Origin: Rhizobium sp. CF122
GTDB taxonomy: Bacteria > Pseudomonadota > Alphaproteobacteria > Rhizobiales > Rhizobiaceae
Direction: 5' to 3'
Length of the DNA: 37,678 nucleotides
Assembly (NCBI RefSeq): GCF_000282035.1
Contig: NZ_AKKA01000035.1
Span: 1 to 37,678 of the forward strand
How positions within the stretch are numbered: the first letter of the stretch is position 1; every line of letters starts with the position of its first letter. The translations under genes were made by a program, and so were the position numbers. Positions 15,043 to 22,016 of this stretch are shown piece by piece. The notes beneath the pieces were generated by a model. It did not search any database and was not told the origin of the DNA. It worked only from the letters and a program-made list of their open reading frames with translations.

Positions 15043-15702
15043 ATGCTGACAATCTATGGGGTCTATCGCTCGCGCGCCTCGCGCGTTTACTGGATGGCCG
15101 AGGAACTGGGGCTGGAATTCGATTCCGTGCGGGTCATTCAAGCCCGGCGTCTTGCCAATCCACTTGCCGCCGATGCGCCTGTTAACACGCTATCGCCCGA
15201 TTTCCTGGCGATCAATCCGATGGCGCTCATCCCCAGCATCAAGGACGGCGACCTTGTGATGCATGAGTCGCTTGCCATCACGCTCTACCTTGCGCGCAAG
15301 CATGGCGGCCCCATTGCTGGTCAAACCGTCGAGGAAGACGGTTTGATGACGATGTGGACCATCTGGGCGGCAACCGAGGTGGAACCGCATACGGTGAAGA
15401 TCGTCTACGTCTATGACGACGAGAAGCAGAACAGCGACGAGGGCAAGGCGACGATCGGCGTAGCGGTGCGCTCGCTGAAGAAGTCGTTTGCGACCCTGGA
15501 GAAGCATCTGGCGACGAACGACTACGTCGTCGGCAACCGCTTCACGGCAGCCGATCTCAATATCGCCGAGGTGCTTCGCTACGCGCAGACGGAACAGGCG
15601 CTGTTCGACGCCCATCCCAACATCAGCGCCTGGATCAAGCGCTGCCAGTCGCGACCAGCCTACATTGCCATGCAGGCGACGCGTTCTGAGGAGCCGATCT
15701 GA
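15043..15702 (+). CDS. Glutathione S-transferase family protein
   Basis: The product is 219 aa with an N-terminal thioredoxin-like domain ([41 protein letters not shown]) and an all-helical C-terminal domain (about 95-215, with [14 protein letters not shown] as the conserved N-capping region). Expected to be a cytoplasmic glutathione-dependent transferase or isomerase; substrate unknown. The ATG at 15043 follows a GGGGAT stretch. Its stop abuts that of the convergent LysR gene: TGA and its complement are read from the palindrome TGATCA. Confidence 0.88.
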   Translation: MLTIYGVYRSRASRVYWMAEELGLEFDSVRVIQARRLANPLAADAPVNTLSPDFLAINPMALIPSIKDGDLVMHESLAITLYLARKHGGPIAGQTVEEDGLMTMWTIWAATEVEPHTVKIVYVYDDEKQNSDEGKATIGVAVRSLKKSFATLEKHLATNDYVVGNRFTAADLNIAEVLRYAQTEQALFDAHPNISAWIKRCQSRPAYIAMQATRSEEPI

Positions 15703-16599
15703 TCAGGGGAAGAGCTTCAGGGTGCCTGCCATTTCCTCGCGGATCCAGGCCTTGAAATCCCTAACCTTCCTGGGCTCGCGCGAACCTTCGGCCGTTACGA
15801 AATAGTGGCCGAAGCCGGTTTGGGCGCGAATGCCGAAGGGCGCGACCAACTGCTGCTGCTGCAGGGCAAAGCCTGCCAGCGTCTGCCAGGCGAGCATGAC
15901 GCCCTGGCCTGCGATTGCCGCATCGAGACAGAGCGAGGCGTCGTTGAAGATGTGGCGGGTATCGAGCGTCTTGCCGGAAAGGCCGGCCTCGCGCATCCAC
16001 ACCTCCCAGGTGAACATGGCGCGGCCATCGATCACGGCCGGAAGCGACAGGATATCGGCCGGCTCGCGCAGTCGCGCCGCCATGACAGGCGAGCAGACCG
16101 GGAAGACCTCCTGCTGAAGCAACAATTCCGCCTTCACATCGGGCCACTGCCCGTTGCCGACACGAATGCCGATATCGATATCGCACAGCGCCGGATTGAC
16201 CAGCCGGGTGGTGGCATCCATCCGCAGGCTGATCTCGGGATGCCGCTCGGCAAAACGATCGAGCCGATAGACGAGCCAGCGTGCGGCAAAGACGGGTGCC
16301 ACCGAGATCGTCAGGATGCTGTCGTCGTGCCGCTGTGTCGTCGCCACCGCCTGTGACAGGGCGTTGAAGCCCTCCGTCAAGCCGGTCAGCAGGCGCGCGC
16401 CTGCCTCCGTCGCGACCATGCCTTTCGGCGTGCGTTCGAAAATCACCTGATCGAGCTGTGCCTCGGCCTTGATGACCTGCTGGCTGACCGCACCGATCGA
16501 GACGCCCAGTTCCTCGGCCGCGGCCTGCAGGGAGCCGAGCCGTCCGACCGCTTCGAGCGCACGCAATCCGTTCAGATGAACCGAGTTCAGGTTTCTCAT
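15703..16599 (-). CDS. LysR family transcriptional regulator (GcvA-like)
   Basis: The product is 298 aa. Residues about 8-66 form the LysR winged helix (LNGLRALEAVGRLGSLQAAA, VSIGAVSQQVIKAE), and residues 93-295 form the periplasmic-binding-protein-like effector domain in the GcvA/AmpR subclass. It is convergent with the glutathione S-transferase gene and divergent from a 62-aa orphan gene. No Shine-Dalgarno precedes the ATG; instead TATAG-TTTTT-CTATA overlaps the start region. Target unknown: the divergent small gene or itself. Confidence 0.88.
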   Translation of the reverse strand: MRNLNSVHLNGLRALEAVGRLGSLQAAAEELGVSIGAVSQQVIKAEAQLDQVIFERTPKGMVATEAGARLLTGLTEGFNALSQAVATTQRHDDSILTISVAPVFAARWLVYRLDRFAERHPEISLRMDATTRLVNPALCDIDIGIRVGNGQWPDVKAELLLQQEVFPVCSPVMAARLREPADILSLPAVIDGRAMFTWEVWMREAGLSGKTLDTRHIFNDASLCLDAAIAGQGVMLAWQTLAGFALQQQQLVAPFGIRAQTGFGHYFVTAEGSREPRKVRDFKAWIREEMAGTLKLFP

Positions 16600-16613
16600 A
16601 TAGTTTTTCTATA
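16599..16613. promoter_or_regulatory. LysR-type inverted repeat at the LysR gene start
   Basis: TATAG-TTTTT-CTATA is a perfect interrupted palindrome touching the LysR start codon, with the T-N13-A/LysR-box style of dyad. It could serve autoregulation. Inference from position and symmetry only. Confidence 0.45.
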
Positions 16614-16634
16614 CTGACAGATTGGTAATCTCAA

Positions 16635-16663
16635 TTGAAACGTGTCTCACCGGCCGCGATAAT
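16635..16663 (+). promoter_or_regulatory. Sigma-70-like promoter of the 62-aa orphan gene
   Basis: TTGAAA (16635-16640), 17-nt spacer, GATAAT (16658-16663). Both hexamers are one mismatch from consensus with ideal spacing. It would start transcription about 50 nt before the small gene at 16720. Confidence 0.68.
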
Positions 16664-16719
16664 CCGGCGGTATTAAGCAAATGCTCCGTTCGCCACCCAA
16701 GAAGGAAGCGAGGTATGCC

Positions 16720-16908
16720 ATGCAAATCCTGAAGTTTTTCTTGAGCGTCGAAACCATAGAGCCGCCCTACAACGCGGATATCAAACAGGATCCGTTGAAC
16801 CACCCGGATCTGGCGCGGATGTCACCGACTGCGCTCGCCGATCTGCCGCTCGGTCCGGAGCCACGCACGCCGAAGCCCGAGCGGCCGCGGCTTGCAAGGT
16901 GCGCTTAA
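16720..16908 (+). CDS. Small uncharacterised protein, 62 aa
   Basis: The product is 62 aa and highly charged, with no membrane segment. An N-terminal hydrophobic-aromatic stretch (MQILKFFLSVE) is followed by the segment DPLNHPDLARMSPTALADLP and a Pro/Arg-rich tail. I recognise no domain, but small proteins with a DPL-HP-I/L-M-ELADLP pattern occur in rhizobia. A good sigma-70 promoter and a GAGG site upstream of the ATG support expression. Position divergent to a LysR regulator suggests that regulator controls it. Function not assigned. Confidence 0.65.
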   Translation: MQILKFFLSVETIEPPYNADIKQDPLNHPDLARMSPTALADLPLGPEPRTPKPERPRLARCA

Positions 16909-16956
16909 GAGTGAGAAATCTGCTAGTCTGTGCGAGCTTCAATTCGAGCGAGCCCA

Positions 16957-17310
16957 ATGACCGACAGCGTCGACACGATCTTTGCGCGTCTCAAGCGCCT
17001 CTCCGTGGAAGCCAATCTGCCTGAACTCGAGGAGGGCACGTCCTATGGCAATCCAGCGCTGAAAGTGGGCGGCAAGTCCTTCGTGGCGGTCAAGAACAAT
17101 GAGACCATCGTGCTTTCCATCTCGATCGACGACAAGGAACGGCTGATCGAGATGGCGCCCGAGATCTACTATCAGACACCCCACTATATCGGCTGGCCAT
17201 ATATGCCCTTGCGCGCCGCCATGATCAGCGACGCCGAACTGAAGGAACGGCTGATCGGCGCCTGGCGGTTCCGTGCACCAAAGCGGCTTGCCGCGAGTTT
17301 TCAGGGCTGA
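16957..17310 (+). CDS. MmcQ/YjbR family protein
   Basis: The product is 117 aa. It matches the MmcQ/YjbR fold (CyaY-like): EEGTSYGNPALKVGGKSFV, then VLSISIDDKERLIEMAPE, then IGWPYMPLRAA. The family binds DNA in some members but its role is not established. The ATG at 16957 has GAGCGAG upstream. It is convergent with the following glutathione S-transferase gene. Confidence 0.85.
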   Translation: MTDSVDTIFARLKRLSVEANLPELEEGTSYGNPALKVGGKSFVAVKNNETIVLSISIDDKERLIEMAPEIYYQTPHYIGWPYMPLRAAMISDAELKERLIGAWRFRAPKRLAASFQG

Positions 17311-17375
17311 GCGCACCGCCCTAGCGACTTGTCGCCCTGATCCCCTGATATGCTCGGCGAGCGGGCTACGCCTGT

Positions 17376-17993
17376 TTAGGCCTGCTCGCGCTCCAATGCC
17401 CGCTGCACGGCCGGGCGCTCCATCATCTGGGCATAGTGCGCCGTCGCTCTCCTGAAGCGGGCCGGATCGACGCCGTCGGGACGCAGCCAGCCGGTCATGA
17501 CGAAGAGATAGGGATCGGCGACCGAGTAGTACTCGCCCATTACCCACGGGCCCTCCAGCATCTGCGCATCGATGAGTTCAAAGCACTCGGCCATGGTCTG
17601 CGGCACCTTCGCCTTCATCGCCCCGTGCGCGGCCGGATCATCCGCCCAACGGCTGCCGCGACGACCGTGTGCGTGGTTCACATGCACCGTCGAACAAAGA
17701 TAATTGTTGAATGCCTGCATCCGGGCGAACTCGAAAGGATCGAGCGGCGCCAGCTGCGCCGCCGGTGCGAGCTGCGCGATGTAGGCCAGGATTGCCGGCG
17801 TTTCGGTTAGGACGCCGCGTTCCGTCACAAGCGCGGGAACCCGGCCCTTCGGGTTGATTTCGAGATACTCAGGCGAACGCTGCTCCGCATCGGCGAAGTT
17901 CAGCTTCTTCGTCTTGAACGGCAACCCAGACTCTTCCAGTGCGATGAGGCTTGCGAGCGCACAGGTGTGGGGCGCGAAATACAATGTCAGCAT
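17376..17993 (-). CDS. Glutathione S-transferase
   Basis: The product is 205 aa. The N-terminal domain (LTLYFAPHTCALASLIALEE, NPKGRVPALV, LTETPAILAYIAQ) has Cys11 in a beta/theta-class-like position and the conserved cis-Pro (RVPAL). The helical C-terminal domain includes YSVADPYLFVMTGW. Cytoplasmic. The ATG at 17993 has GGGAG 6 nt upstream. It differs clearly from the GST at 15043, so the two are not a recent duplication. Confidence 0.9.
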   Translation of the reverse strand: MLTLYFAPHTCALASLIALEESGLPFKTKKLNFADAEQRSPEYLEINPKGRVPALVTERGVLTETPAILAYIAQLAPAAQLAPLDPFEFARMQAFNNYLCSTVHVNHAHGRRGSRWADDPAAHGAMKAKVPQTMAECFELIDAQMLEGPWVMGEYYSVADPYLFVMTGWLRPDGVDPARFRRATAHYAQMMERPAVQRALEREQA

Positions 17994-18049
17994 GATCGAC
18001 TCCCTTCGATGCTGACTTTATAGCGCGACGATCCGCAAACGCACAGATC

Positions 18050-18069
18050 GAGGCCGGCAAGCCGGCCTC
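18050..18069 (-). terminator. GC-rich perfect hairpin after the DUF4406 gene
   Basis: GAGGCCGGC (18050-18058) and GCCGGCCTC (18061-18069) are perfectly complementary. The position, 17 nt past the DUF4406 stop, suits a terminator, but in that direction no T-run follows. Confidence 0.5.
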
Positions 18070-18085
18070 TCAAAATAAAGCTACT

Positions 18086-18442
18086 TCAGGCACAGCCCGG
18101 AACATCCTCGACCCGATGCCAGACGGGAATGCCGCGTTCACGCGCGATCCGCACGTCGTTGTCGGCGCCTTTCGATTCCCCCTCGAGCCGAAGCACACCG
18201 TCGCAAAGCTGCAGCAGCCGGCCGGCAACGGGGTGGAATATCTCTTCGTAGAGATCATCGCCGACAGCCTTTCCGCCGGCGGCGTTCCACACCGGCAGAG
18301 CCACCCACTCTCCAATCATCGGCACGTGGCCCGCCTTGAACAGCCGATGCGAGGGCTGCTCAAGCCTCTTCAAATTCGCTGCCATTTTTGCGGGATCGTC
18401 CCCCGTTCCGGACCTGTAGGGCCCGGCAATCAAAATCAACAT
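18086..18442 (-). CDS. DUF4406 (nucleoside 2-deoxyribosyltransferase-like) protein
   Basis: The product is 118 aa. It starts with LILIAGPYRSG, the glycine-rich opening of DUF4406 and of nucleoside deoxyribosyltransferase folds, and continues with HRLFKAGHVPMIGEW and CDGVLRLEGESKGADND, which holds the conserved acidic position. The fold can hydrolyse or transfer nucleoside bases; activity here is not known. The ATG at 18442 follows GGAG at 7 nt; a TTG six nt upstream is also in frame. It diverges from a DeoR-family gene whose operator-like repeat lies in the shared promoter, so DeoR control is likely. Confidence 0.8.
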   Translation of the reverse strand: MLILIAGPYRSGTGDDPAKMAANLKRLEQPSHRLFKAGHVPMIGEWVALPVWNAAGGKAVGDDLYEEIFHPVAGRLLQLCDGVLRLEGESKGADNDVRIARERGIPVWHRVEDVPGCA

Positions 18443-18469
18443 AATCAAACTCCATTTCTCCCGGCTTCA

Positions 18470-18527
18470 TGCACGAGAAGTCAAAATATCTGCACGAAAT
18501 TTCTTGATTGTCGAATCATTTCGTGCA
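18470..18527. promoter_or_regulatory. Inverted repeat operator region, DUF4406 / DeoR regulator
   Basis: TGCACGAAAT (18491-18500) and ATTTCGTGCA (18518-18527) form a perfect 10-bp inverted repeat with a 17-nt spacer. A further half-site ATGCACGA lies at 18470-18477 and near copies continue toward the DeoR start. Repeated long half-sites around divergent promoters are typical for DeoR-family oligomers. Confidence 0.65.
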
Positions 18528-18542
18528 TTATCGTGATACTTC

Positions 18543-19319
18543 ATGCAAACATCGGATCGAACTATGCTCACGAGCCAGCGCAAATCGTTGATCCTCGACA
18601 TCCTTCGGCGAGATGGCCAGGTGATCGCCAAGCAAATCGCCAAGGACCTGTCGCTGTCGGAGGACACGATCCGTCGTGACCTCCGGGAGATGGCGGCAGA
18701 AGGATTGCTGAAGCGGGTCCACGGTGGGGCAATGCCTGTTGCGCCCGAGTTGCCCGACTTCTCGACGCGAAAAGGCGTTTCGTCTGAGACCAAGGCGCGG
18801 CTCGGGAAGAAAGCTGCCTCACTTGCGCGGCCGGGCCAGCTGATTTTTCTGGATGGCGGCACGACAACGGCGGAGATCGCCCGGCAACTGCCGCGCGACT
18901 TTGCGTTCTCAGTCGCGACACACAGCCCGACGATTGCCGCGGAGCTGGAGCATCACCCGACGGCCAGCGTGATCCTCATCGGCGGTAAGCTCTACAAGCA
19001 CTCGATGGTCGCGGTCGGATCCGTTGCCATGGCTGCGATTTCGCAGCTTCGGCCGGACATCTTCTTTCTCGGAGTGACGGCTGCCCATCCCGTGCATGGC
19101 CTGTCGACGGGCGATTTCGAGGAGGCGGCCATCAAGCGGCACATTGCGTCCTGCGCCGCCGAGACCTATGTGCCGCTGACGGAAGAGAAGTTCGACCACG
19201 TCTCGCCCTGCCAAGTCCTGCCGATCTCAGGCGTATCGGGACTGATCGTGGCGGCAGGCCTTGCCGCGGCTGCCATCGAGCCCTATCGCAACCTCACTGC
19301 CGAGATCCTCGAAGCATGA
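18543..19319 (+). CDS. DeoR/GlpR family transcriptional regulator
   Basis: The product is 258 aa. An N-terminal helix-turn-helix (about 10-65: RKSLILDILRRDGQVIAKQI, LSEDTIRRDLREMA, LKRVHGGAM) precedes a DeoR C-terminal sugar-phosphate sensing domain (FLDGGTTTAEIARQL, IGGKLYKHSMVAVGS, FLGVTAAHPVHGLSTGDFEEAAIKR split over 170-205). These respond to phosphorylated sugars or nucleosides. The divergent DUF4406 gene, with a deoxyribosyltransferase-like fold, hints at nucleoside metabolism. It overlaps the convergent membrane-protein gene by 26 nt. Confidence 0.88.
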   Translation: MQTSDRTMLTSQRKSLILDILRRDGQVIAKQIAKDLSLSEDTIRRDLREMAAEGLLKRVHGGAMPVAPELPDFSTRKGVSSETKARLGKKAASLARPGQLIFLDGGTTTAEIARQLPRDFAFSVATHSPTIAAELEHHPTASVILIGGKLYKHSMVAVGSVAMAAISQLRPDIFFLGVTAAHPVHGLSTGDFEEAAIKRHIASCAAETYVPLTEEKFDHVSPCQVLPISGVSGLIVAAGLAAAAIEPYRNLTAEILEA

Positions 19320-20043
19320 ACGGCTGCACGAAGCGCGCCTTTAGTTCGCGGGGGTTCTGCGGTAGCAGGCTCACGGCGAGACCGGCGACAAAGATTGCCA
19401 GGACAATATACGCGAAGGTGTCGCGGGCCATCCCGAGGGTCATGACATCGTGCAATCCGGGCTGCAACGCAGCGATCGACGTCGAAAGCCGCAGCTCCCC
19501 GATGAGACGACCCGGAATGGTCGCAAAGGCCGGCGCCTCCGACAGCGCCAACAGCGCGCCATAGAGAGCAGCGACCGAAATGGCCGCTCGCAGAGCGCGC
19601 CACACACCAAGTGGCCGTGCGCCACTCTCTTCAAATGACCAGCCGATATAGGCGCAGAAAGCCACAAAGAACAGGAACGCCACCGGCAGCCCCTCAAGCA
19701 CGGTCTCCGGCTTCAACTGGCCGGTCCAACCATTGGCGAGCAGCAATGGAAACGGCGCCGATGCGACGAACCAGATGGCGACGATAGCGCCCCAGACCCA
19801 GCTCATCGAAAGATAATGGATGCGGGCAAGGGTAACGACGAGGATGATGCCGCCCGCGAGGTAGACGCCCGACGGTTTCATGGAACCGGTCATGGTGACG
19901 ATGATCGGTCCGCAGGAGCCGGCGATCCGGGCGCAACCCGACGAAACGACCGTCAGCCAGGTCACGTAATCGAAACACATGGTGAAGAAGAGAAAGATCG
20001 CTATGGCGATCAACATCCACCAAAGATAGCGGCCCGCAAACAT
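19294..20043 (-). CDS. Uncharacterised multi-pass membrane protein
   Basis: The product is 249 aa with about six hydrophobic segments, among them LWWMLIAIAIFLFF at the N-terminus, GVYLAGGIILVVTLA, WGAIVAIWFVAS and a C-terminal YIVLAIFVAGLAV. A Cys pair (CARIAGSCG) lies in the first loop. I recognise no family. The ATG at 20043 has AGGAT upstream. It stands alone and its 3' end overlaps that of the convergent DeoR gene by 26 nt. Confidence 0.75.
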   Translation of the reverse strand: MFAGRYLWWMLIAIAIFLFFTMCFDYVTWLTVVSSGCARIAGSCGPIIVTMTGSMKPSGVYLAGGIILVVTLARIHYLSMSWVWGAIVAIWFVASAPFPLLLANGWTGQLKPETVLEGLPVAFLFFVAFCAYIGWSFEESGARPLGVWRALRAAISVAALYGALLALSEAPAFATIPGRLIGELRLSTSIAALQPGLHDVMTLGMARDTFAYIVLAIFVAGLAVSLLPQNPRELKARFVQPFMLRGSRQ

Positions 20044-20182
20044 ATCCTGCCCTCATGGCGTTCGATGTAGTGGGCAAAGGGTAACTCAGCCTTCGAAAAC
20101 CGCATCCGTTCTCGTGGGCTGTAGTTTCACATACATTAGCAATTTCTGCTGCTGCGGCGCGACTGTTTCGTTCCGGAACGAC

Positions 20183-21190
20183 TTATGCAGTCAGCGCAGC
20201 CGTCGCGCGAATGTCGCCGACATGAATACCGTTCCAATTGTGCATCTGCACGGTGGCCATGGCGGCCAAGTTCGCGCGAATCGGGTCGTCCGTGCCGAAG
20301 AAGCGGCTGAGCGCGGCGGCAATCATCGCCTCGGAGGCACGCGAATGGCCGTCGTCGCATTTGACGGCGATCGCAATTCCCTGCTCGGGAATGGCCGCGC
20401 AGAAGACACCTTCGGCACCGGTTTTGGCGAAGATGCGGTGGGGTGCCACCTCCATCAGCTCTGTGCAAGCGCGCCCAGTTCCGGCCACATAGAAGGGCTC
20501 GGCCATGCAGGCATCCAAGAGCCGCCGGGAAGCCTTGGCGCGAAGGGGCTCGAGTCCGTTGCCGGTCGCCATCTTGGCAAAACCATGCGCCAAGCCGCGC
20601 AAGGGAACCGCATAGGTCGGGATGGAGCAGCCGTCCGTGCCGCAATTGTCATGGCCGAGCACCGCGCCCGTCAGGTTTTCCATGATGCCGCGGATTTCGG
20701 CCTGCAGCGGATGGTCGTAGCCGACATATCCCTTCGGATCGACGCCCTGATGGCAGCAGGCGCAGACGAAGCCGGCATGCTTGCCCGAGCAGTTGTTGTG
20801 CAACGCCGTCGGCTTGTCCATTGTGCGCGCCTGGTGGATCAGCACCTTCTGGCTCGAGGACCAATGCGCGCCGCATTCAAGCGCTTCGACATCGCGTCCG
20901 GCACGCGCGAGCATGGCAGCAGCGAGCGCCACATGCTCGTCTTCGCCATCGTGCGAGGAGCAGGCGAGCGCCAATTCCTTGTCGCTGAAGCCATACGCAT
21001 CCGCCGCGCCGCTTTCCATCAGCGGTAGCGCCTGCATCGCCTTGCAGGCCGAGCGCGGAAAGGTTGCTGCATCGACGTCGCCGATCGAGAACACGACCTT
21101 TCCATCACCATCGACGGCGACGACTGCGCCGCGATGCCGGCTTTCGACGAGCGAGCCTCTGGTGACTTCGACGGTGACGGGATTGGTCAT
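20183..21190 (-). CDS. L-asparaginase of the Rhizobium etli type (zinc, class 3)
   Basis: The product is 335 aa. It belongs to the asparaginase_II family (PF06089), which hydrolyses L-asparagine to aspartate and ammonia and is unrelated to the E. coli enzymes. Residues matching the R. etli enzyme are visible: the SxxK pair Ser47/Lys50 in FPRSACK, Ser79 in CSSHDGEDEH, and metal ligands Cys134 and Lys137 in HNNCSGKHAGF, with Cys188 in DNCGTDGCSIP. No signal peptide, so cytoplasmic. AGGA precedes the ATG at 21190. It lies 98 bp downstream of a cysteine-rich regulator on the same strand, so the two may share a transcript. The R. etli ansR/ansP/ansB partners are not present here. Confidence 0.88.
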   Translation of the reverse strand: MTNPVTVEVTRGSLVESRHRGAVVAVDGDGKVVFSIGDVDAATFPRSACKAMQALPLMESGAADAYGFSDKELALACSSHDGEDEHVALAAAMLARAGRDVEALECGAHWSSSQKVLIHQARTMDKPTALHNNCSGKHAGFVCACCHQGVDPKGYVGYDHPLQAEIRGIMENLTGAVLGHDNCGTDGCSIPTYAVPLRGLAHGFAKMATGNGLEPLRAKASRRLLDACMAEPFYVAGTGRACTELMEVAPHRIFAKTGAEGVFCAAIPEQGIAIAVKCDDGHSRASEAMIAAALSRFFGTDDPIRANLAAMATVQMHNWNGIHVGDIRATAALTA

Positions 21191-21215
21191 GGTATGGTCC
21201 TGATCGTATACGCAG

Positions 21216-21228
21216 ATGCGTCACGCAT
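21216..21228. promoter_or_regulatory. Dyad upstream of the asparaginase gene
   Basis: ATGCGT-C-ACGCAT is a perfect 13-nt dyad 26 bp before the asparaginase start. It could be an operator or a short hairpin at the end of the upstream regulator gene. The regulator responsible is unknown. Confidence 0.35.
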
Positions 21229-21288
21229 AGCGAGTCGCGAGGATAAAGCAATTGCCTTTCGCCGTGCCCCGTCTTGCGCCGATGCAGG

Positions 21289-21909
21289 TCAAAGCGGGGT
21301 GATGCGATAAGCGCAGCGGCGGGCGCCAAGCAAAATATGCTCCTCGCGCTCGACTTTGGCACCGAGAACGGCTCGAAAAGTCTCCAGCTCCGAGCGGCAG
21401 AAGCCCGCACAGACGGTTGCCGCAGCACAGATCGGGCAATGGTTCTCGACGAGCAGCAGCGAGCCGTCGGCCTCCGGCCAGCTGTCGGCCATGTATCCTT
21501 CGCTGGTGCGTACGGCCGCTAGCTGCTGCACACGGGATTGAACGTCCGCCGCGTCCACTTCTTGGCGATAGCGCATAAGGGTGTCTGCTTCCCGGGCGGA
21601 AATGACGGCATCCAGCGCCGATGCCCCCAGCTGTGCGACCAGCGTGCTCAGGATCGTGGCGGTGAGTTCCGCGTGACCATCGGGAAAGGTTTGGTTGCCC
21701 GCAGGCGTGAGGCTCCACAGCTGCCGCGGTCTTCCCCTGCCTGTCGTGGCGTCGCTCACGGCTTCGACAAGCCCCTCCTCCGCCATCTTCGTTAATTGCT
21801 GACGGACAGCTTCCGAGGAAATGCCGAGCCTTGCCGCAAGGGCGGCGGCAAGCTGGGGTCCTTCGGTCTTGATCAGCAGCAGGATTCGATTGACCGGGGA
21901 TTGTCTCAT
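21289..21909 (-). CDS. SufR/COG2345-type winged-helix regulator with cysteine cluster
   Basis: The product is 206 aa. Residues 5-70 are an ArsR/DeoR-like winged helix (AALAARLGISSEAVRQQLTK, GRGRPRQLWSLT). The C-terminal half holds Cys158, Cys161, Cys167, Cys171 and Cys199 in ENHCPICAAATVCAGFC and GARRCAY. Cys158-X12-Cys171-X27-Cys199 matches, from memory, the spacing of cluster-binding cysteines in actinobacterial SufR. It could sense iron-sulfur status or redox. It diverges from an MFS exporter across a region with two CAA-N8-TTG sites. It is upstream of asparaginase on the same strand. Confidence 0.8.
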   Translation of the reverse strand: MRQSPVNRILLLIKTEGPQLAAALAARLGISSEAVRQQLTKMAEEGLVEAVSDATTGRGRPRQLWSLTPAGNQTFPDGHAELTATILSTLVAQLGASALDAVISAREADTLMRYRQEVDAADVQSRVQQLAAVRTSEGYMADSWPEADGSLLLVENHCPICAAATVCAGFCRSELETFRAVLGAKVEREEHILLGARRCAYRITPL

Positions 21910-21918
21910 TTATTTTTC

Positions 21919-21974
21919 CAAGTTAACGCTTGCTTTAATAGCATGGCCGTGTATTTTTTCCAAATAATAACTTG
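21919..21974. promoter_or_regulatory. Two operator-like sites and divergent promoters, SufR-like gene / MFS exporter
   Basis: Site 1 is CAAGTTAACGCTTG (21919-21932) and site 2 is CAAATAATAACTTG (21961-21974); both sit in a TTTTTCCAA context, start to start 42 bp, four helical turns. On the minus strand TTGGAA (21958-21963), 17 nt, TATTAA (21935-21940) is a good promoter with site 2 over the -35. On the plus strand TTGCTT (21930-21935), 16 nt, TATTTT (21952-21957) has site 1 over its -35. Confidence 0.65.
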
Positions 21975-22016
21975 CAAAAATACTGCATACCCCGGGAAGC
22001 ACACAAGGCATTAGAT

